From Methylobacterium nodulans ORS 2060 (GTDB lineage Bacteria; Pseudomonadota; Alphaproteobacteria; Rhizobiales; Beijerinckiaceae): 64,000 nucleotides of DNA. The notes under the pieces were generated by a model. The model was not told the origin of the DNA and searched no databases. It was given only the letters and a program-made list of their open reading frames with translations. Position 1 is the stretch's first letter. Each line of letters starts with the position of its first letter. The translations under genes and the position numbers were made by a program. Shown here in pieces: positions 17,948 through 27,506 of the stretch. The stretch spans positions 2,383,501 through 2,447,500 of the forward strand of contig NC_011894.1 of the NCBI RefSeq assembly GCF_000022085.1. Direction: 5' to 3'.

Positions 17948-18169
17948 CTATGGCGCCGACTCGCTTATCATCCCTCTCGGCATGTAGGGTTGGCCGGCGT
18001 CGAGAAGCACGCGATCGATGCTTTCGATGGCGGCGATGACCTTGGTGAGCGCCTCTACGCTTGAGAGGTCGAGCTCTCCCGTTCCGGCGATCCTTCGGGC
18101 GAGCAGGAGACGGCTTCTCGCGAGCTGCTCACGAGCTTGGGTGAGAGCCTCGATCTCGGTCGATGTCAT
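17948..18169 (-). CDS. Small helical protein of unknown function
   Basis: 73 residues. It begins MTSTEIEALTQAREQLARSR and contains two amphipathic helices (LARRIAGTGELDLSSVEALT, KVIAAIESIDRVLLDAG). Soluble, no Cys. Codon use is normal for the region. Function unknown. Confidence 0.5.
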   Translation of the reverse strand: MTSTEIEALTQAREQLARSRLLLARRIAGTGELDLSSVEALTKVIAAIESIDRVLLDAGQPYMPRGMISESAP

Positions 18170-18260
18170 CGGCTTGCCTCAGCCATTCAGGTTGCCCCTG
18201 ATCATTCTCAGGCGTTGCCATTTCGGAGGCGCACGCCTGCGGCATCGAACGCGGCTGGTG

Positions 18261-18542
18261 CTACGGCGGGCACCCCCTCGCGCGCTCGAACGCCTGGATC
18301 TCAGCTATGGCGGCACGCTGACGGGCCGACAGCGGCACATCGGCCTGATCGTCGTACCGGCAGCCCGCATTTCCGAACGTCCGGATCGCTCGTGGCGTCT
18401 TGAAGCAATAGCCGGCCTCTTTGAAGAGGATGTTGCGCTGGTACCAAGCCTCCTCGCACGACTGTGCGAAAGCTGGGCCAGCCTGCGCCAGTGAGAGAAG
18501 GACGCACGTCGCAGGCGCGACGAGGATATGGCGCCGCTTCAT
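18261..18542 (-). CDS. YARHG-domain-containing secreted protein
   Basis: 93 residues with a signal peptide (MKRRHILVAPATCVLLSLAQ, then AGPAFA). The mature part is one YARHG domain: SCEEAWYQRNILFKEAGYCF, then FGNAGCRYDD with paired Cys. The domain is found in extracellular bacterial proteins of unknown role, sometimes near peptidoglycan-related genes. The ATG overlaps the stop of the upstream ribbon-helix-helix gene by four bases, so the two are translationally coupled. Confidence 0.75.
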   Translation of the reverse strand: MKRRHILVAPATCVLLSLAQAGPAFAQSCEEAWYQRNILFKEAGYCFKTPRAIRTFGNAGCRYDDQADVPLSARQRAAIAEIQAFERARGCPP

Positions 18543-18733
18543 TTCAGATAGCCCTTGACCTTGAGGTGCTCGGCGACTGCCTCCCGGATAGCTTCGGGCC
18601 GCGACGGCTTCGGATCTGGATGATCTGCTATCCAGGTATCGAGAGGACTGAGCATCGCCGGGGGCACGCGCACGGTAACCGGGGTGGCGTCAACGCGGGG
18701 GCGACCGCCCTTGCTTTTCTCGGTTTCTGACAT
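18539..18733 (-). CDS. Ribbon-helix-helix (CopG/Arc-like) DNA-binding protein
   Basis: 64 residues. GGRPRVDATPVTVRVPPAML is the basic arm plus beta strand, and SPLDTWIADHPDPKPSRPEA with IREAVAEHL forms the two helices of a ribbon-helix-helix fold. Such proteins act as dimeric repressors or antitoxins. No toxin follows; the next gene, overlapping by four bases, encodes a YARHG protein. It may autoregulate from the gap at 18734-18823. Confidence 0.65.
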   Translation of the reverse strand: MSETEKSKGGRPRVDATPVTVRVPPAMLSPLDTWIADHPDPKPSRPEAIREAVAEHLKVKGYLK

Positions 18734-18823
18734 TCACAACCTCGGTAGGTTTATAATGTCAGAAACCGTCCGGAGGAACAAGGCGTGGTGCTCTGACCAG
18801 CCTCGCCCCGGTGGATACTGCGT

Positions 18824-19132
18824 CTACCGCCCGAACTCCCACACCGGGATCCCCCGATACTGCCCCGGCTTGTGCCGTGGGACGGTCCAGAGGTGCTTCC
18901 GCATGAAGTCGGCCCGCACCTGCAGGACCGGGCAGGTGCACGGCATCAGCACGCCCGACCAGTCGCCGTGGATCACGCCGGACTGAGGGTGCACCCCGAA
19001 CAGGGTGATCGTGTCCCAGCAGAGCCGGTCAGCCTCAGGCCCGCAGTCGTCTACGAAGCGGCGGTCATGCGCGCCCGCTACGGATATGAGCCGGGCGAGG
19101 CGTTCAAGCGCGAGGAGCTGCAGTGCGCACAT
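18824..19132 (-). CDS. Hypothetical protein with Cys/His residues
   Basis: 102 residues from ATG 19132; a longer frame to 19207 exists. The sequence contains VDDCGPEADRLCWDTITLFG, HGDWSGVLMPCTCPVLQVRA and a basic tail. The ordered DTITLFGVHPQSGVIHGDW segment looks coding. No domain recognised. Confidence 0.45.
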   Translation of the reverse strand: MCALQLLALERLARLISVAGAHDRRFVDDCGPEADRLCWDTITLFGVHPQSGVIHGDWSGVLMPCTCPVLQVRADFMRKHLWTVPRHKPGQYRGIPVWEFGR

Positions 19133-19706
19133 TGTCGCCCGTGTAAACGAGAAACAAGAATTTTCACCATGCGTGCCCCTCTCCGTGCTTGGTGCATAGG
19201 CGTTCAATATGCCACGCCTGTGCTGCTGCCACTTCGACCGAGGACAGGAGGCGGCGGGCGTAGCGCCCGAGCTGCTCCGCGAAGACGACCCCGCAGCGGA
19301 ACAGACCTCACCGACCCCCGATTGACTCTATCGGGCCACTCTAACCCTCATGTGGCCCCATCGACACTGCCGGCCGGACGGTCGCATCCCCGTGCCGGCA
19401 TTTTTTGGCCGGCGCCTGCCCGGCTCGGGTCGATAGATCAGCGCAGTAGAGCCGCCCGCCCGCGAGGCCCCGCCAGAGGCCGATTGACTGGCACTCCACA
19501 GCCGGCCAGCGCGAGGCCCGCGCGAGACCTTCGGAACACTGTCTGGAGGGGCGGTTTCGCGTTCCAAAGGCTCGCTTACGCGCCCGGCGAAGCTTCACGC
19601 GCGCACGGCCGAGGTGAGTGTGCCGGCGCACAGAGACCCGGGATCAGGCTTGGCAGATTGCCCTCATCGCAGCGGCGCCAACCGCCATAGACCCGGGAGT
19701 GAGACG
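19133..19706. other. Long leader region before the double-glycine peptide gene
   Basis: About 570 bases with no convincing frame. The only short palindromic base runs seen were too weak to call. The promoter of the peptide gene at 19707 should lie near its right end. Confidence 0.4.
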
Positions 19707-19952
19707 ATGAGCTTCTTCAAGACCGCCTCCGCCGATCAGACCAAGGGTGCTGGAGCGGCTGACGAGATGGCCTGCTCCGAACTCTCCCTCAATGAGCTAG
19801 ACGGTGTTTCGGGTGGTACGGGGTGGAGCGCGGCGAACTTTCACCCGCCCGTGAATGCTCCCGCGCCGTCCTGGATCCACCCCACCGGCCTCTATCCCGC
19901 CACTCCGAGTTGGTCGACCGTTTCCCTCTCCCCGGGGAAGTGGGGCCACTGA
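19707..19952 (+). CDS. Putative peptide precursor with double-glycine leader (bacteriocin/RiPP-like)
   Basis: 81 residues from ATG 19707, preceded by GGGAG at good spacing. Residues 1-37 look like an export leader ending ELSLNELDGVSGG, which fits the double-glycine consensus (LSxxELxxVxGG) cut by C39-peptidase ABC exporters. The remaining 44 residues (starts TGWSAANFHPPVNAPAPSW) are rich in Pro, Ser, Trp and His and lack Cys. That argues against a lanthipeptide and fits an unmodified or unusually modified secreted peptide. A terminator follows 15 bases after the stop, so it is a single-gene transcript. No exporter, modification enzyme or immunity gene is visible within several kb. Function is inferred from the leader only. 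Confidence 0.6.
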   Translation: MSFFKTASADQTKGAGAADEMACSELSLNELDGVSGGTGWSAANFHPPVNAPAPSWIHPTGLYPATPSWSTVSLSPGKWGH

Positions 19953-19967
19953 TCGGCCGATGAATTG

Positions 19968-19993
19968 GGCCGCCCCTCTGCGCGGCCTTTCTC
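19968..19993 (+). terminator. Rho-independent terminator of the peptide gene
   Basis: GGCCGC (19968-19973) pairs with GCGGCC (19982-19987) across an 8-base loop, followed by TTTCTC. Its place 15 bases after the stop supports the peptide gene being real. Confidence 0.65.
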
Positions 19994-20271
19994 GTTCTGG
20001 GCCGGTACGCAGTAGCCATACTACCGCTTACGCGCTGCTGATGCGGCGATCCTGCCGACGATCGGGGTAATCCGAAAGGTTTCTTGTCTGGAGTGTTCGG
20101 CCAAGTACAGTTCTACCCACGCGGGTGAAGCAGGCGACGGTCAGGTCCCCCCTGATCGGCGGCGGGGCAGCACCGTCCCACCCGCTCCATAAGGGCCATT
20201 GCGCACCCACCGCGCCTCACGCGTGCGAGGCTGAGCCCCCTTCAACTCGTCGCCTTCAGCCTCCAGGGTGA

Positions 20272-20571
20272 ATGCCGTTCGCCCTCGTCGAGGCTACCAA
20301 GCCAGCTCACTTTGATTCGCGCAGGCACAGGTTGGCCGGGACCTCACGCTCCTTCGTCGTGCCGTCGCCTGTGACGGCCGCTCCGCCTCCCGGTCTGCTG
20401 GTCAATGACGAGGTGCAGCAGGTGCTCCTCCGCTTCGCCAGCCTGAACGTGCGGGCTCGACAAGGCGATCCCGAACTGGCGACGTGGATCGATCAGGCGG
20501 GGCTACGAGCGGCGGCCGCGCGTCTGAGGATGTCGGCGAGAGCTCCTGTCATCGCCATGCCTGGCGCGTAG
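20272..20571 (+). CDS. Doubtful small ORF of unknown function
   Basis: 99 residues. The second half (NDEVQQVLLRFASLNVRARQ, LATWIDQAGLRAAAARLRMS) is helical and could be coding. No strong ribosome binding site and no family. The remaining 19994-20805 sequence shows nothing else. Confidence 0.25.
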   Translation: MPFALVEATKPAHFDSRRHRLAGTSRSFVVPSPVTAAPPPGLLVNDEVQQVLLRFASLNVRARQGDPELATWIDQAGLRAAAARLRMSARAPVIAMPGA

Positions 20572-20805
20572 AGCACCTCTGGATCCGCAGACTGCGCTGC
20601 TCAGCATGCAGCGGCCGAACCGACAGGTCCGTTGGTCCGGCCGCCAGTCACGGCACCCTGCCTCGCGGATGGGGCTCGAAGGGCGGCGTGACGGCGGCAA
20701 CGACGGGGCAGAGAGCAGCCAGGGCAATCGATACGACTGACCACCCAGCGCACCGATGGATGATGATGCCGTGATCGCGGGCGCCTTCAAGGCCGAGGAG
20801 CCGGC

Positions 20806-21045
20806 CTAGATCGGCTTCAGATATACCGTCGTGTCGATGCCTTGCCTCTCGGCCTCCTCGCCAGCCGCATCTACTGCGTCTTCAATGATCGTCTTGAAGA
20901 CAATGCCGGTGTGAACGGTCCCATCCTTGGTAAGGATGACCTCGTACCTGGGCGTGAATCCCTGATAGTCATGCTCAACGACCATTACGGCGTTGCCTGG
21001 ATCGGGTGGCTGCTGTCCATCCTTCCAGATCTTCACTTCAAGCAT
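20806..21045 (-). CDS. Small soluble protein of unknown function
   Basis: 79 residues from ATG 21045, preceded by a near-perfect GGAGGAGGGATC ribosome binding site. The chain (MLEVKIWKDGQQPPDPGNAV, VVEHDYQGFTPRYEVILTKD, GTVHTGIVFKTIIEDAVDAA) alternates beta strands and helices with an acidic C-terminal helix. No Cys and no signal. Coding character is clear; family unknown. Confidence 0.65.
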   Translation of the reverse strand: MLEVKIWKDGQQPPDPGNAVMVVEHDYQGFTPRYEVILTKDGTVHTGIVFKTIIEDAVDAAGEEAERQGIDTTVYLKPI

Positions 21046-21261
21046 GATCCCTCCTCCCGTTCCTGATTGTGTTTCAAGCCATGGTTATGCGCCAGAGCTC
21101 TGCGCGCTGAGTTCTCGACTCTGGCAGAAGCACAACACATGCCCCCTGCACCCCTCGATGGCGTTGTGCCAGCGGGCCAAGGCCGCTTCGAGTGGAGATC
21201 CTGGCGCCTCGGCCCGGGGCAGGTGCTTCGCCCCCATCAGCAGAACAGCGCCGCCTGAGCT

Positions 21262-21501
21262 TTGCTTATGGGATGCGACAACCCGCGAGCTCTCAGTCAA
21301 CGTCGAGGACGGCCGGGTGGGTGCAATGGGTCGGCGCGCGGCCTGTGGGCGCCGGTTACCCGAGGCAGGTCGCCGAAGGAGCTCGCTGAGGCCCTGCACC
21401 GGCTCCCGCGCGCCGAGCGCGATGCCGTGAACCGGACGGTGGGTGAACTGGAAGTTGCGGCCTACGAGCGGGCGTTCGACCGCATCGGCACGGCCGCCTG
21501 A
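21262..21501 (+). CDS. Doubtful small ORF with coding-like C-terminal helix
   Basis: 79 residues as drawn. Only the last 40 (SPKELAEALHRLPRAERDAV, then GELEVAAYERAFDRIG) look like protein; the N-terminal part does not, so the true start may lie inside or the gene may be a fragment. A perfect 10-base hairpin follows the stop by 12 bases. Confidence 0.35.
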   Translation: MLMGCDNPRALSQRRGRPGGCNGSARGLWAPVTRGRSPKELAEALHRLPRAERDAVNRTVGELEVAAYERAFDRIGTAA

Positions 21502-21513
21502 CTATCCCGAGAT

Positions 21514-21541
21514 CCCGTGCCGGGGCACCAACCGGCACGGG
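21514..21541 (+). terminator. Strong hairpin after the 21501 stop
   Basis: CCCGTGCCGG (21514-21523) pairs perfectly with CCGGCACGGG (21532-21541). There is no T-run, so it may be a transcript-stabilising hairpin rather than an intrinsic terminator. Confidence 0.4.
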
Positions 21542-21606
21542 TAGGCTCCTTGGGACCGCACGTGGTTTTGGCTGGGCCGCCGCAGCGACCGAGGGGCCGC
21601 TTTCCT

Positions 21607-21726
21607 TCAGAGGGCCAACAACACGGCTGCAGTGATGTGGCCCTCCGCGCGCCGCTTGCCGATCGGCGGCGGCGGGATCTCCCGGCCGTGCTCGTCGTAG
21701 GCGCGGCGTGGGTTGCGGCGTCTCAC
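21607..21726 (-). CDS. Very small ORF resembling the N-terminus of a rhizobial hypothetical family
   Basis: 39 codons with a GTG start (RRRNPRRAYDEHGREIPPPP, then IGKRRAEGHITAAVLLAL). NPRRAYDEHGxEI is the opening of a common short rhizobial protein family (recalled, unchecked) whose Cys/His-containing C-terminus is missing here. Probably a truncated copy. Confidence 0.3.
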   Translation of the reverse strand: MRRRNPRRAYDEHGREIPPPPIGKRRAEGHITAAVLLAL

Positions 21727-21949
21727 GGATCAGCCCCTTCGGTCATCACCCGGATGATAGCGGCGGGAGTCGATGCAGTGAGAGACTGGTTGAGGTCGCC
21801 GACGTCACCCTGACCAGCAGGAACGCCGTTCGCACGGCTGCACGCACAGAGGGGAGGGTGTGCCGACTCTTGTGCGTCCGGTGTACGCGTGATGCTCCGA
21901 GATGTCCGCTTTGTCCCTCAACCCAAGCGTTGAAAAACAAAGGGACAAT

Positions 21950-22024
21950 TGGCTGGGGCGCCAGGATTCGAACCTGGGAATGGCGGTACCAAAAACCGCT
22001 GCCTTACCGCTTGGCGACGCCCCA
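21950..22024 (-). tRNA. tRNA-Gln(UUG)
   Basis: A full cloverleaf on the minus strand: acceptor TGGGGCG/CGCCCCA, a D-arm, anticodon stem GCGGT/ACCGC with anticodon TTG, T-arm CCAGG-TTCGAAT-CCTGG, discriminator G, and an encoded CCA at 21952-21950. 75 bases with the CCA. It starts the core-like part of the window, with an SDR gene beginning 117 bases away on the other strand. Confidence 0.95.
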
Positions 22025-22140
22025 CCGTGCGGATGGCGCTTCCATAGCGGCGGAGGGCGGGCGTGGCAACCGCCGGGTTGGAGCCCTGGGGACCGCAGTG
22101 ATAAGGCCAGGGAGGGGAGAAGACCCCAGGGAGGATCCAG

Positions 22141-22902
22141 ATGAGCAACGGGCCGCAAAAGGTCGCGCTGGTGACGGGAGCCGGATCGGGCGTCGGACGG
22201 GCCGTGGCGCTTGGTCTCGCGGGTGCAGGCTACGATGTCGTCCTCTCGGGCCGGCGGCTCGAGCCCCTCGCGGCGGTGCGGGCGGAGGTCGAGGCGAAGG
22301 GGCGCCGCGCCCTCGCGCATCCGACGGATGTCGGGGATGAAGCCTCCGTCGCCGCCCTGTTCGCCGCCGTCGCCGAGACCTTCGGACGTCTCGACCTGCT
22401 GTTCAATAATGCCGGCATCTTTGCGCCGCCGATTCCCCTCGACGAATTGCCGGTCTCGGCCTGGAAGGCCGCGGTGGACACCAACCTCACCGGCGCCTTC
22501 CTGTGCACGCAGGGGGCCTTCCGGCTGATGAAGGCGCAGACCCCCCGGGGCGGGCGGATCATCAACAACGGCTCGATCTCGGCCCATGCGCCGCGGCCGA
22601 ACTCGGCCCCCTACACGGCCACGAAGCACGCCATCACCGGGCTTACCCGGTCGACCTCGCTCGACGGGCGCGCCTTCGATATCGCCTGCGGCCAGATCGA
22701 CATCGGCAATGCCGCGACCGAGATGACGGCGCGGATGCAGACCGGCGTCTCCCAGGCGGACGGCTCCGTCAAGGTCGAGCCGGTGATGGATGTTCGCCAC
22801 GTCGCCGATGCGGTCGTCTACATGGCGAGCCTGCCGCTCGACGCCAATGTCCAGTTCATGACCGTCATGGCGACGAAGATGCCGTATATCGGCCGCGGCT
22901 GA
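22141..22902 (+). CDS. Short-chain dehydrogenase/reductase (SDR) family oxidoreductase
   Basis: 253 residues with GGGAGGATCC before the ATG. Classical SDR signature: the Rossmann loop [20 protein letters not shown] (near residue 12), NNAGIFAPP (near 90), the catalytic Ser in [10 protein letters not shown] and the YTATK Tyr-Lys pair (near 160). The Arg residues after the second strand (SGRRLEPL) favour NADP(H). Length and motifs are complete. Substrate unknown. Monocistronic; about 210 bases separate it from prfC. Confidence 0.9.
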   Translation: MSNGPQKVALVTGAGSGVGRAVALGLAGAGYDVVLSGRRLEPLAAVRAEVEAKGRRALAHPTDVGDEASVAALFAAVAETFGRLDLLFNNAGIFAPPIPLDELPVSAWKAAVDTNLTGAFLCTQGAFRLMKAQTPRGGRIINNGSISAHAPRPNSAPYTATKHAITGLTRSTSLDGRAFDIACGQIDIGNAATEMTARMQTGVSQADGSVKVEPVMDVRHVADAVVYMASLPLDANVQFMTVMATKMPYIGRG

Positions 22903-23113
22903 GCCTGGGAGGGGGCTGCGGCGCAGTGACAGCGGAGCGGTCCAGGGGCCTCGGCCGATGGCGTGACCCGTCCGGCCGGAGGGCGCCGCCCCGATGGCCG
23001 GGGCGGCCGGCATCCTGTAGAAGGGCCCGCATGGTGACGCGGCGCCCGCGGCACCCCATCTCCCGGTTGTTCGGCCGCGCGGCCCCGCGCGGCCTTGAGA
23101 TTGTCCCGTTCCC

Positions 23114-24736
<1,623 letters not shown>

Positions 24737-24779
24737 GCCGGCGGCCGCCACAGGGCCCGACCGCCCGTGGCCTGAGCCT

Positions 24780-24802
24780 GACGAACCGGTCTCCGGTTCG
24801 TC
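24780..24802. terminator. Bidirectional hairpin between convergent genes
   Basis: GACGAACCGG (24780-24789) pairs perfectly with CCGGTTCGTC (24793-24802) across a three-base loop. It lies between the stops of prfC and the receiver gene and can serve both, though neither side has a long T-run. Confidence 0.55.
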
Positions 24803-24816
24803 ATACGAGATCCGGA

Positions 24817-25269
24817 TCAGAGCTTGCCGAGCATGGGGAAATCCGCCGAGAGGGCGGAGACCGGCGCGGCGGGCTGGTCGCGCTTGCGCGGGCGGCCGTT
24901 CAGCACCTGCTTGAGCTTCGCCTTCAGCAGGGCGAGGTCGAAGGGCTTGAGGATGAAGGCATCCGCGCCCGCGACATGCGCCAGGTTGATGTCCTCGAAG
25001 CTGAACGACGTCTCGGTGAGGATGAAGGGCGTGGTCATCAGCGCGTCGTCCGCCCGGACCTCGCGCAGCAGCTGGATGCCGTCCATCGGCTCCATGTCGA
25101 GGTCGGAGATGACGAGGCCGTATTTGCGGCTGCGGAGCCGCTCGAGCGCCTGCATTCCGTCCGTCACGCCATCGACCTCCGGGAAGCCGAGGCGGTTCAT
25201 CAGCTCGGTGACCAGGCGAAGCAGCTTCGCCTGGTCGTCCACGATGAGGATGGGAGGAGCGTCGCTCAT
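24817..25269 (-). CDS. Single-domain response regulator (CheY-like receiver)
   Basis: 150 residues from ATG 25269. Receiver landmarks: the acidic pocket DD at 11-12 (ILIVDDQAKLL), the phosphorylatable Asp56 (VISDLDMEPMDG), the Thr position (PFILTETS) and Lys108 (FILKPFD). About 30 residues follow the receiver (RPRKRDQPAAPVSALS) without an output domain. No kinase is adjacent. With BLUF and flagellar genes nearby, a motility or stress role is possible but unproven. Confidence 0.85.
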   Translation of the reverse strand: MSDAPPILIVDDQAKLLRLVTELMNRLGFPEVDGVTDGMQALERLRSRKYGLVISDLDMEPMDGIQLLREVRADDALMTTPFILTETSFSFEDINLAHVAGADAFILKPFDLALLKAKLKQVLNGRPRKRDQPAAPVSALSADFPMLGKL

Positions 25270-25385
25270 GGAGACAAACGGGACCTGACTACGGTGTTGC
25301 ACCCATTCCGATGCAGTGCTTGGCGTGGCATGCCACACCAAAATGATTGATGAAGCGCTACCCCGATGCGCTGCGGAGCTAGGGG

Positions 25386-25853
25386 TCAGACGAAGAGGTG
25401 GTCGATGCCCTGCTTGGCCATCGTGTCGGCCTGCAGCGCCCGCGCGAGACTGTAGATGATCGGCGCCTTCGGGGTGCCGCGCTGGAGCATCGGCAGGAGG
25501 TTCGCCTTCTGGAACAGGGCGTCGTTGCCGGCCGTGCGCTGGGCGATGTTGAACGAGGTGACGAATTCGCGCTTCACGATCTCACGCCACTCGATGATCT
25601 GGACGTCCCGGTGGCGCCGGTCGTTGACGATGCGCGCGAAGGTGTCCTGGATCGAGGTGCGCTCTCCCTCCAGCACCTGAAGGAAGTAACCCTGCTCGAA
25701 GATCAGGAAGCTCGTGATCACCGAGAACTCGTTGCGCTTCTGCGCCTGCCGGGCGATTTCCGCGAGTTCGCGCGAGCGGGCGCCCGCCTCGGCCGAGAGG
25801 AGCGCGCGGGAGAAGTAGATCAGGTGGATGAGACTGTTCCGCTTGGTCCGCAT
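25386..25853 (-). CDS. BLUF-domain blue-light photoreceptor
   Basis: 155 residues from ATG 25853; a TTG six codons upstream is an alternative. The domain is nearly the whole protein: LIHLIYFSRAL with the flavin-interacting Tyr13, RNEFSVITSFLIF with Asn41, and YFLQVLEGE with the key Gln59, then RIVNDRRHRDVQIIEWREI. These Tyr/Asn/Gln residues form the FAD hydrogen-bond switch in AppA and YcgF. The usual Trp/Met near the end of the domain is not obvious (REFVTSFNIAQ). There is no output domain, so it is a short BLUF that probably works by protein-protein contact. Confidence 0.88.
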   Translation of the reverse strand: MRTKRNSLIHLIYFSRALLSAEAGARSRELAEIARQAQKRNEFSVITSFLIFEQGYFLQVLEGERTSIQDTFARIVNDRRHRDVQIIEWREIVKREFVTSFNIAQRTAGNDALFQKANLLPMLQRGTPKAPIIYSLARALQADTMAKQGIDHLFV

Positions 25854-26094
25854 GCGCTTCAGGTCCGGCAAGGCCTCGTCCGGTCATAGGCGCTGCGCGC
25901 TCAACAGCCCGTAAACGCGGTGACCGGCTTTCGAGCCTCCCGCGGCCGCACCCGGCAGCTTCTGCCCGGCTTGCGCGGCCGGATCGGCAGAAACTGCCTC
26001 TCCGGGGCGCAATAGGGCCAGGTGGATCAAGCAGTTAGGCCTGGCATCGGGCTTGCCGCGCCCCCCCGATCGATGCCGACAGGACGATGCCGAG

Positions 26095-27465
26095 ATGGAC
26101 GTTTTCAGCGCGCTGCAGACCGCGGTCTCCGGCCTCAAGGCCCAGGCGTTCTCCCTGGACAACATCTCGGGCAACATCGCCAACGCGCAGACCACCGGCT
26201 ACCGCCGCATCGACACCACCTTCGTCGATCTGCTCGCCGAGCAGCCGGTGAAGTCTCAGACAAGCGGCTCGGTGGCCGCCTATTCGCAGCTCACCAACAC
26301 GCTGCAGGGCAACCTCACCTCGACCGGAATCGGCACCAACATGGCCCTGAACGGGGACGGCTTCTTCGTGGTGCGCATCCCGGGGACGGATACCGCCGGC
26401 CAGCGCAGCTTCTCGAGCGAGAACCTGTACACGCGGCGCGGCGACTTCACGGTCGACAAGGACGGCTTCCTCGTGAACGGGGCGGGGTCCTACCTCGTCG
26501 GTCAGAGCCTCGACCCGCTCACCGGCCAGACCACTGGCGACGGCGTCATCAAGATCTCCAACCAGGTGCTGCCCGCCAAGGCCACGACCGCGCTCTCCTA
26601 TGCGGCGAACCTGCCGAGCACCCCTACCACCACCGGCTCGGCCCTCCTCGCGGCGCTCCCGGGCGGCGACGTGCGGGTGCTGTCGGGCACCGCGTCCACG
26701 CCGGCGAGTGTGGCCGCGGCCGACACCGACGGCTTCCTGTCCTCCAGCATCTCCGGCGGCTCGCTCACCGCCTATTCGTCGACCGGCTCGCCAGTGAACC
26801 TGCAGCTGCGCTGGGCCAAGGTCGCGTCCGCCGACAGCACCGCCGGCACCAGCGACACCTGGAACCTGTTCTACGCCGCGCAGAACGGCACTACCTCGGC
26901 CTCGTCCACGTGGAAGAATGTCGGCACCGCCTTCACCTTCAATGCCAGCGGGCAGCTCACCGCGCCGACCGGCGGCACCCTCGCGATCCCGAACGTGACG
27001 GTCGACGGCACTTCGCTCGGGACGCTCACCCTCGATACCGGTTCGGGGGGCCTGACCCAGTACGGCGCCGCCAACGGGCAGGTGACGACCAATACGCTGC
27101 AGCAGAACGGCTACGCCTCCGGCACCCTCACGGCGCTCGCGGTGACGAGCGACGGCAAGATCACCGGGACCTATTCGAACGGCAACGACCTCGCCCTGGC
27201 GCAGGTCGGGGTGGTGCGGTTCAACGCCCCCGACGCCCTCAGGGCGGAGTCGCTCGGGAACTACGCCCGGACCGCGGATTCCGGCGAGCCGCTCATCGGC
27301 CTGAAGGGGGCAACCGTCGTGGGCGGCAATGTCGAGCAGTCCAACACCGATACGGCCAACGAGTTCTCGAAGCTCATCATCACCCAGCAGGCCTACTCGG
27401 CCAATACCCGGGTGATGTCGACCGCCCAGCAGATGATGACCGACCTCATCAACATCATCCGGTGA
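26095..27465 (+). CDS. flgE: Flagellar hook protein FlgE
   Basis: 456 residues from ATG 26095. The N-terminal rod/hook signature is MDVFSALQTAVSGLKAQAFS and DNISGNIANAQTTGYRRIDT; a middle domain contains GDGFFVVR and TRRGDFTVDKDGFLVN; and the C-terminal flg_bbr signature reads GNVEQSNTDTANEFSKLIIT and ANTRVMSTAQQMM. This is the standard hook subunit, exported by the flagellar type III system. It starts the cluster flgE-flgK-flgL (gaps 41 and 4 bases), so the three are one operon. The remaining flagellar genes are outside the window. Confidence 0.92.
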   Translation: MDVFSALQTAVSGLKAQAFSLDNISGNIANAQTTGYRRIDTTFVDLLAEQPVKSQTSGSVAAYSQLTNTLQGNLTSTGIGTNMALNGDGFFVVRIPGTDTAGQRSFSSENLYTRRGDFTVDKDGFLVNGAGSYLVGQSLDPLTGQTTGDGVIKISNQVLPAKATTALSYAANLPSTPTTTGSALLAALPGGDVRVLSGTASTPASVAAADTDGFLSSSISGGSLTAYSSTGSPVNLQLRWAKVASADSTAGTSDTWNLFYAAQNGTTSASSTWKNVGTAFTFNASGQLTAPTGGTLAIPNVTVDGTSLGTLTLDTGSGGLTQYGAANGQVTTNTLQQNGYASGTLTALAVTSDGKITGTYSNGNDLALAQVGVVRFNAPDALRAESLGNYARTADSGEPLIGLKGATVVGGNVEQSNTDTANEFSKLIITQQAYSANTRVMSTAQQMMTDLINIIR

Positions 27466-27506
27466 CGGCGGTACTGGAGATCGGCGACCGGAAATAAGGT
27501 GCGACG

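Noticed and set aside
18539..18733. Ribbon-helix-helix protein as antitoxin of a toxin-antitoxin pair
   Set aside because: The coupled gene encodes an exported YARHG protein, not a toxin-like product.
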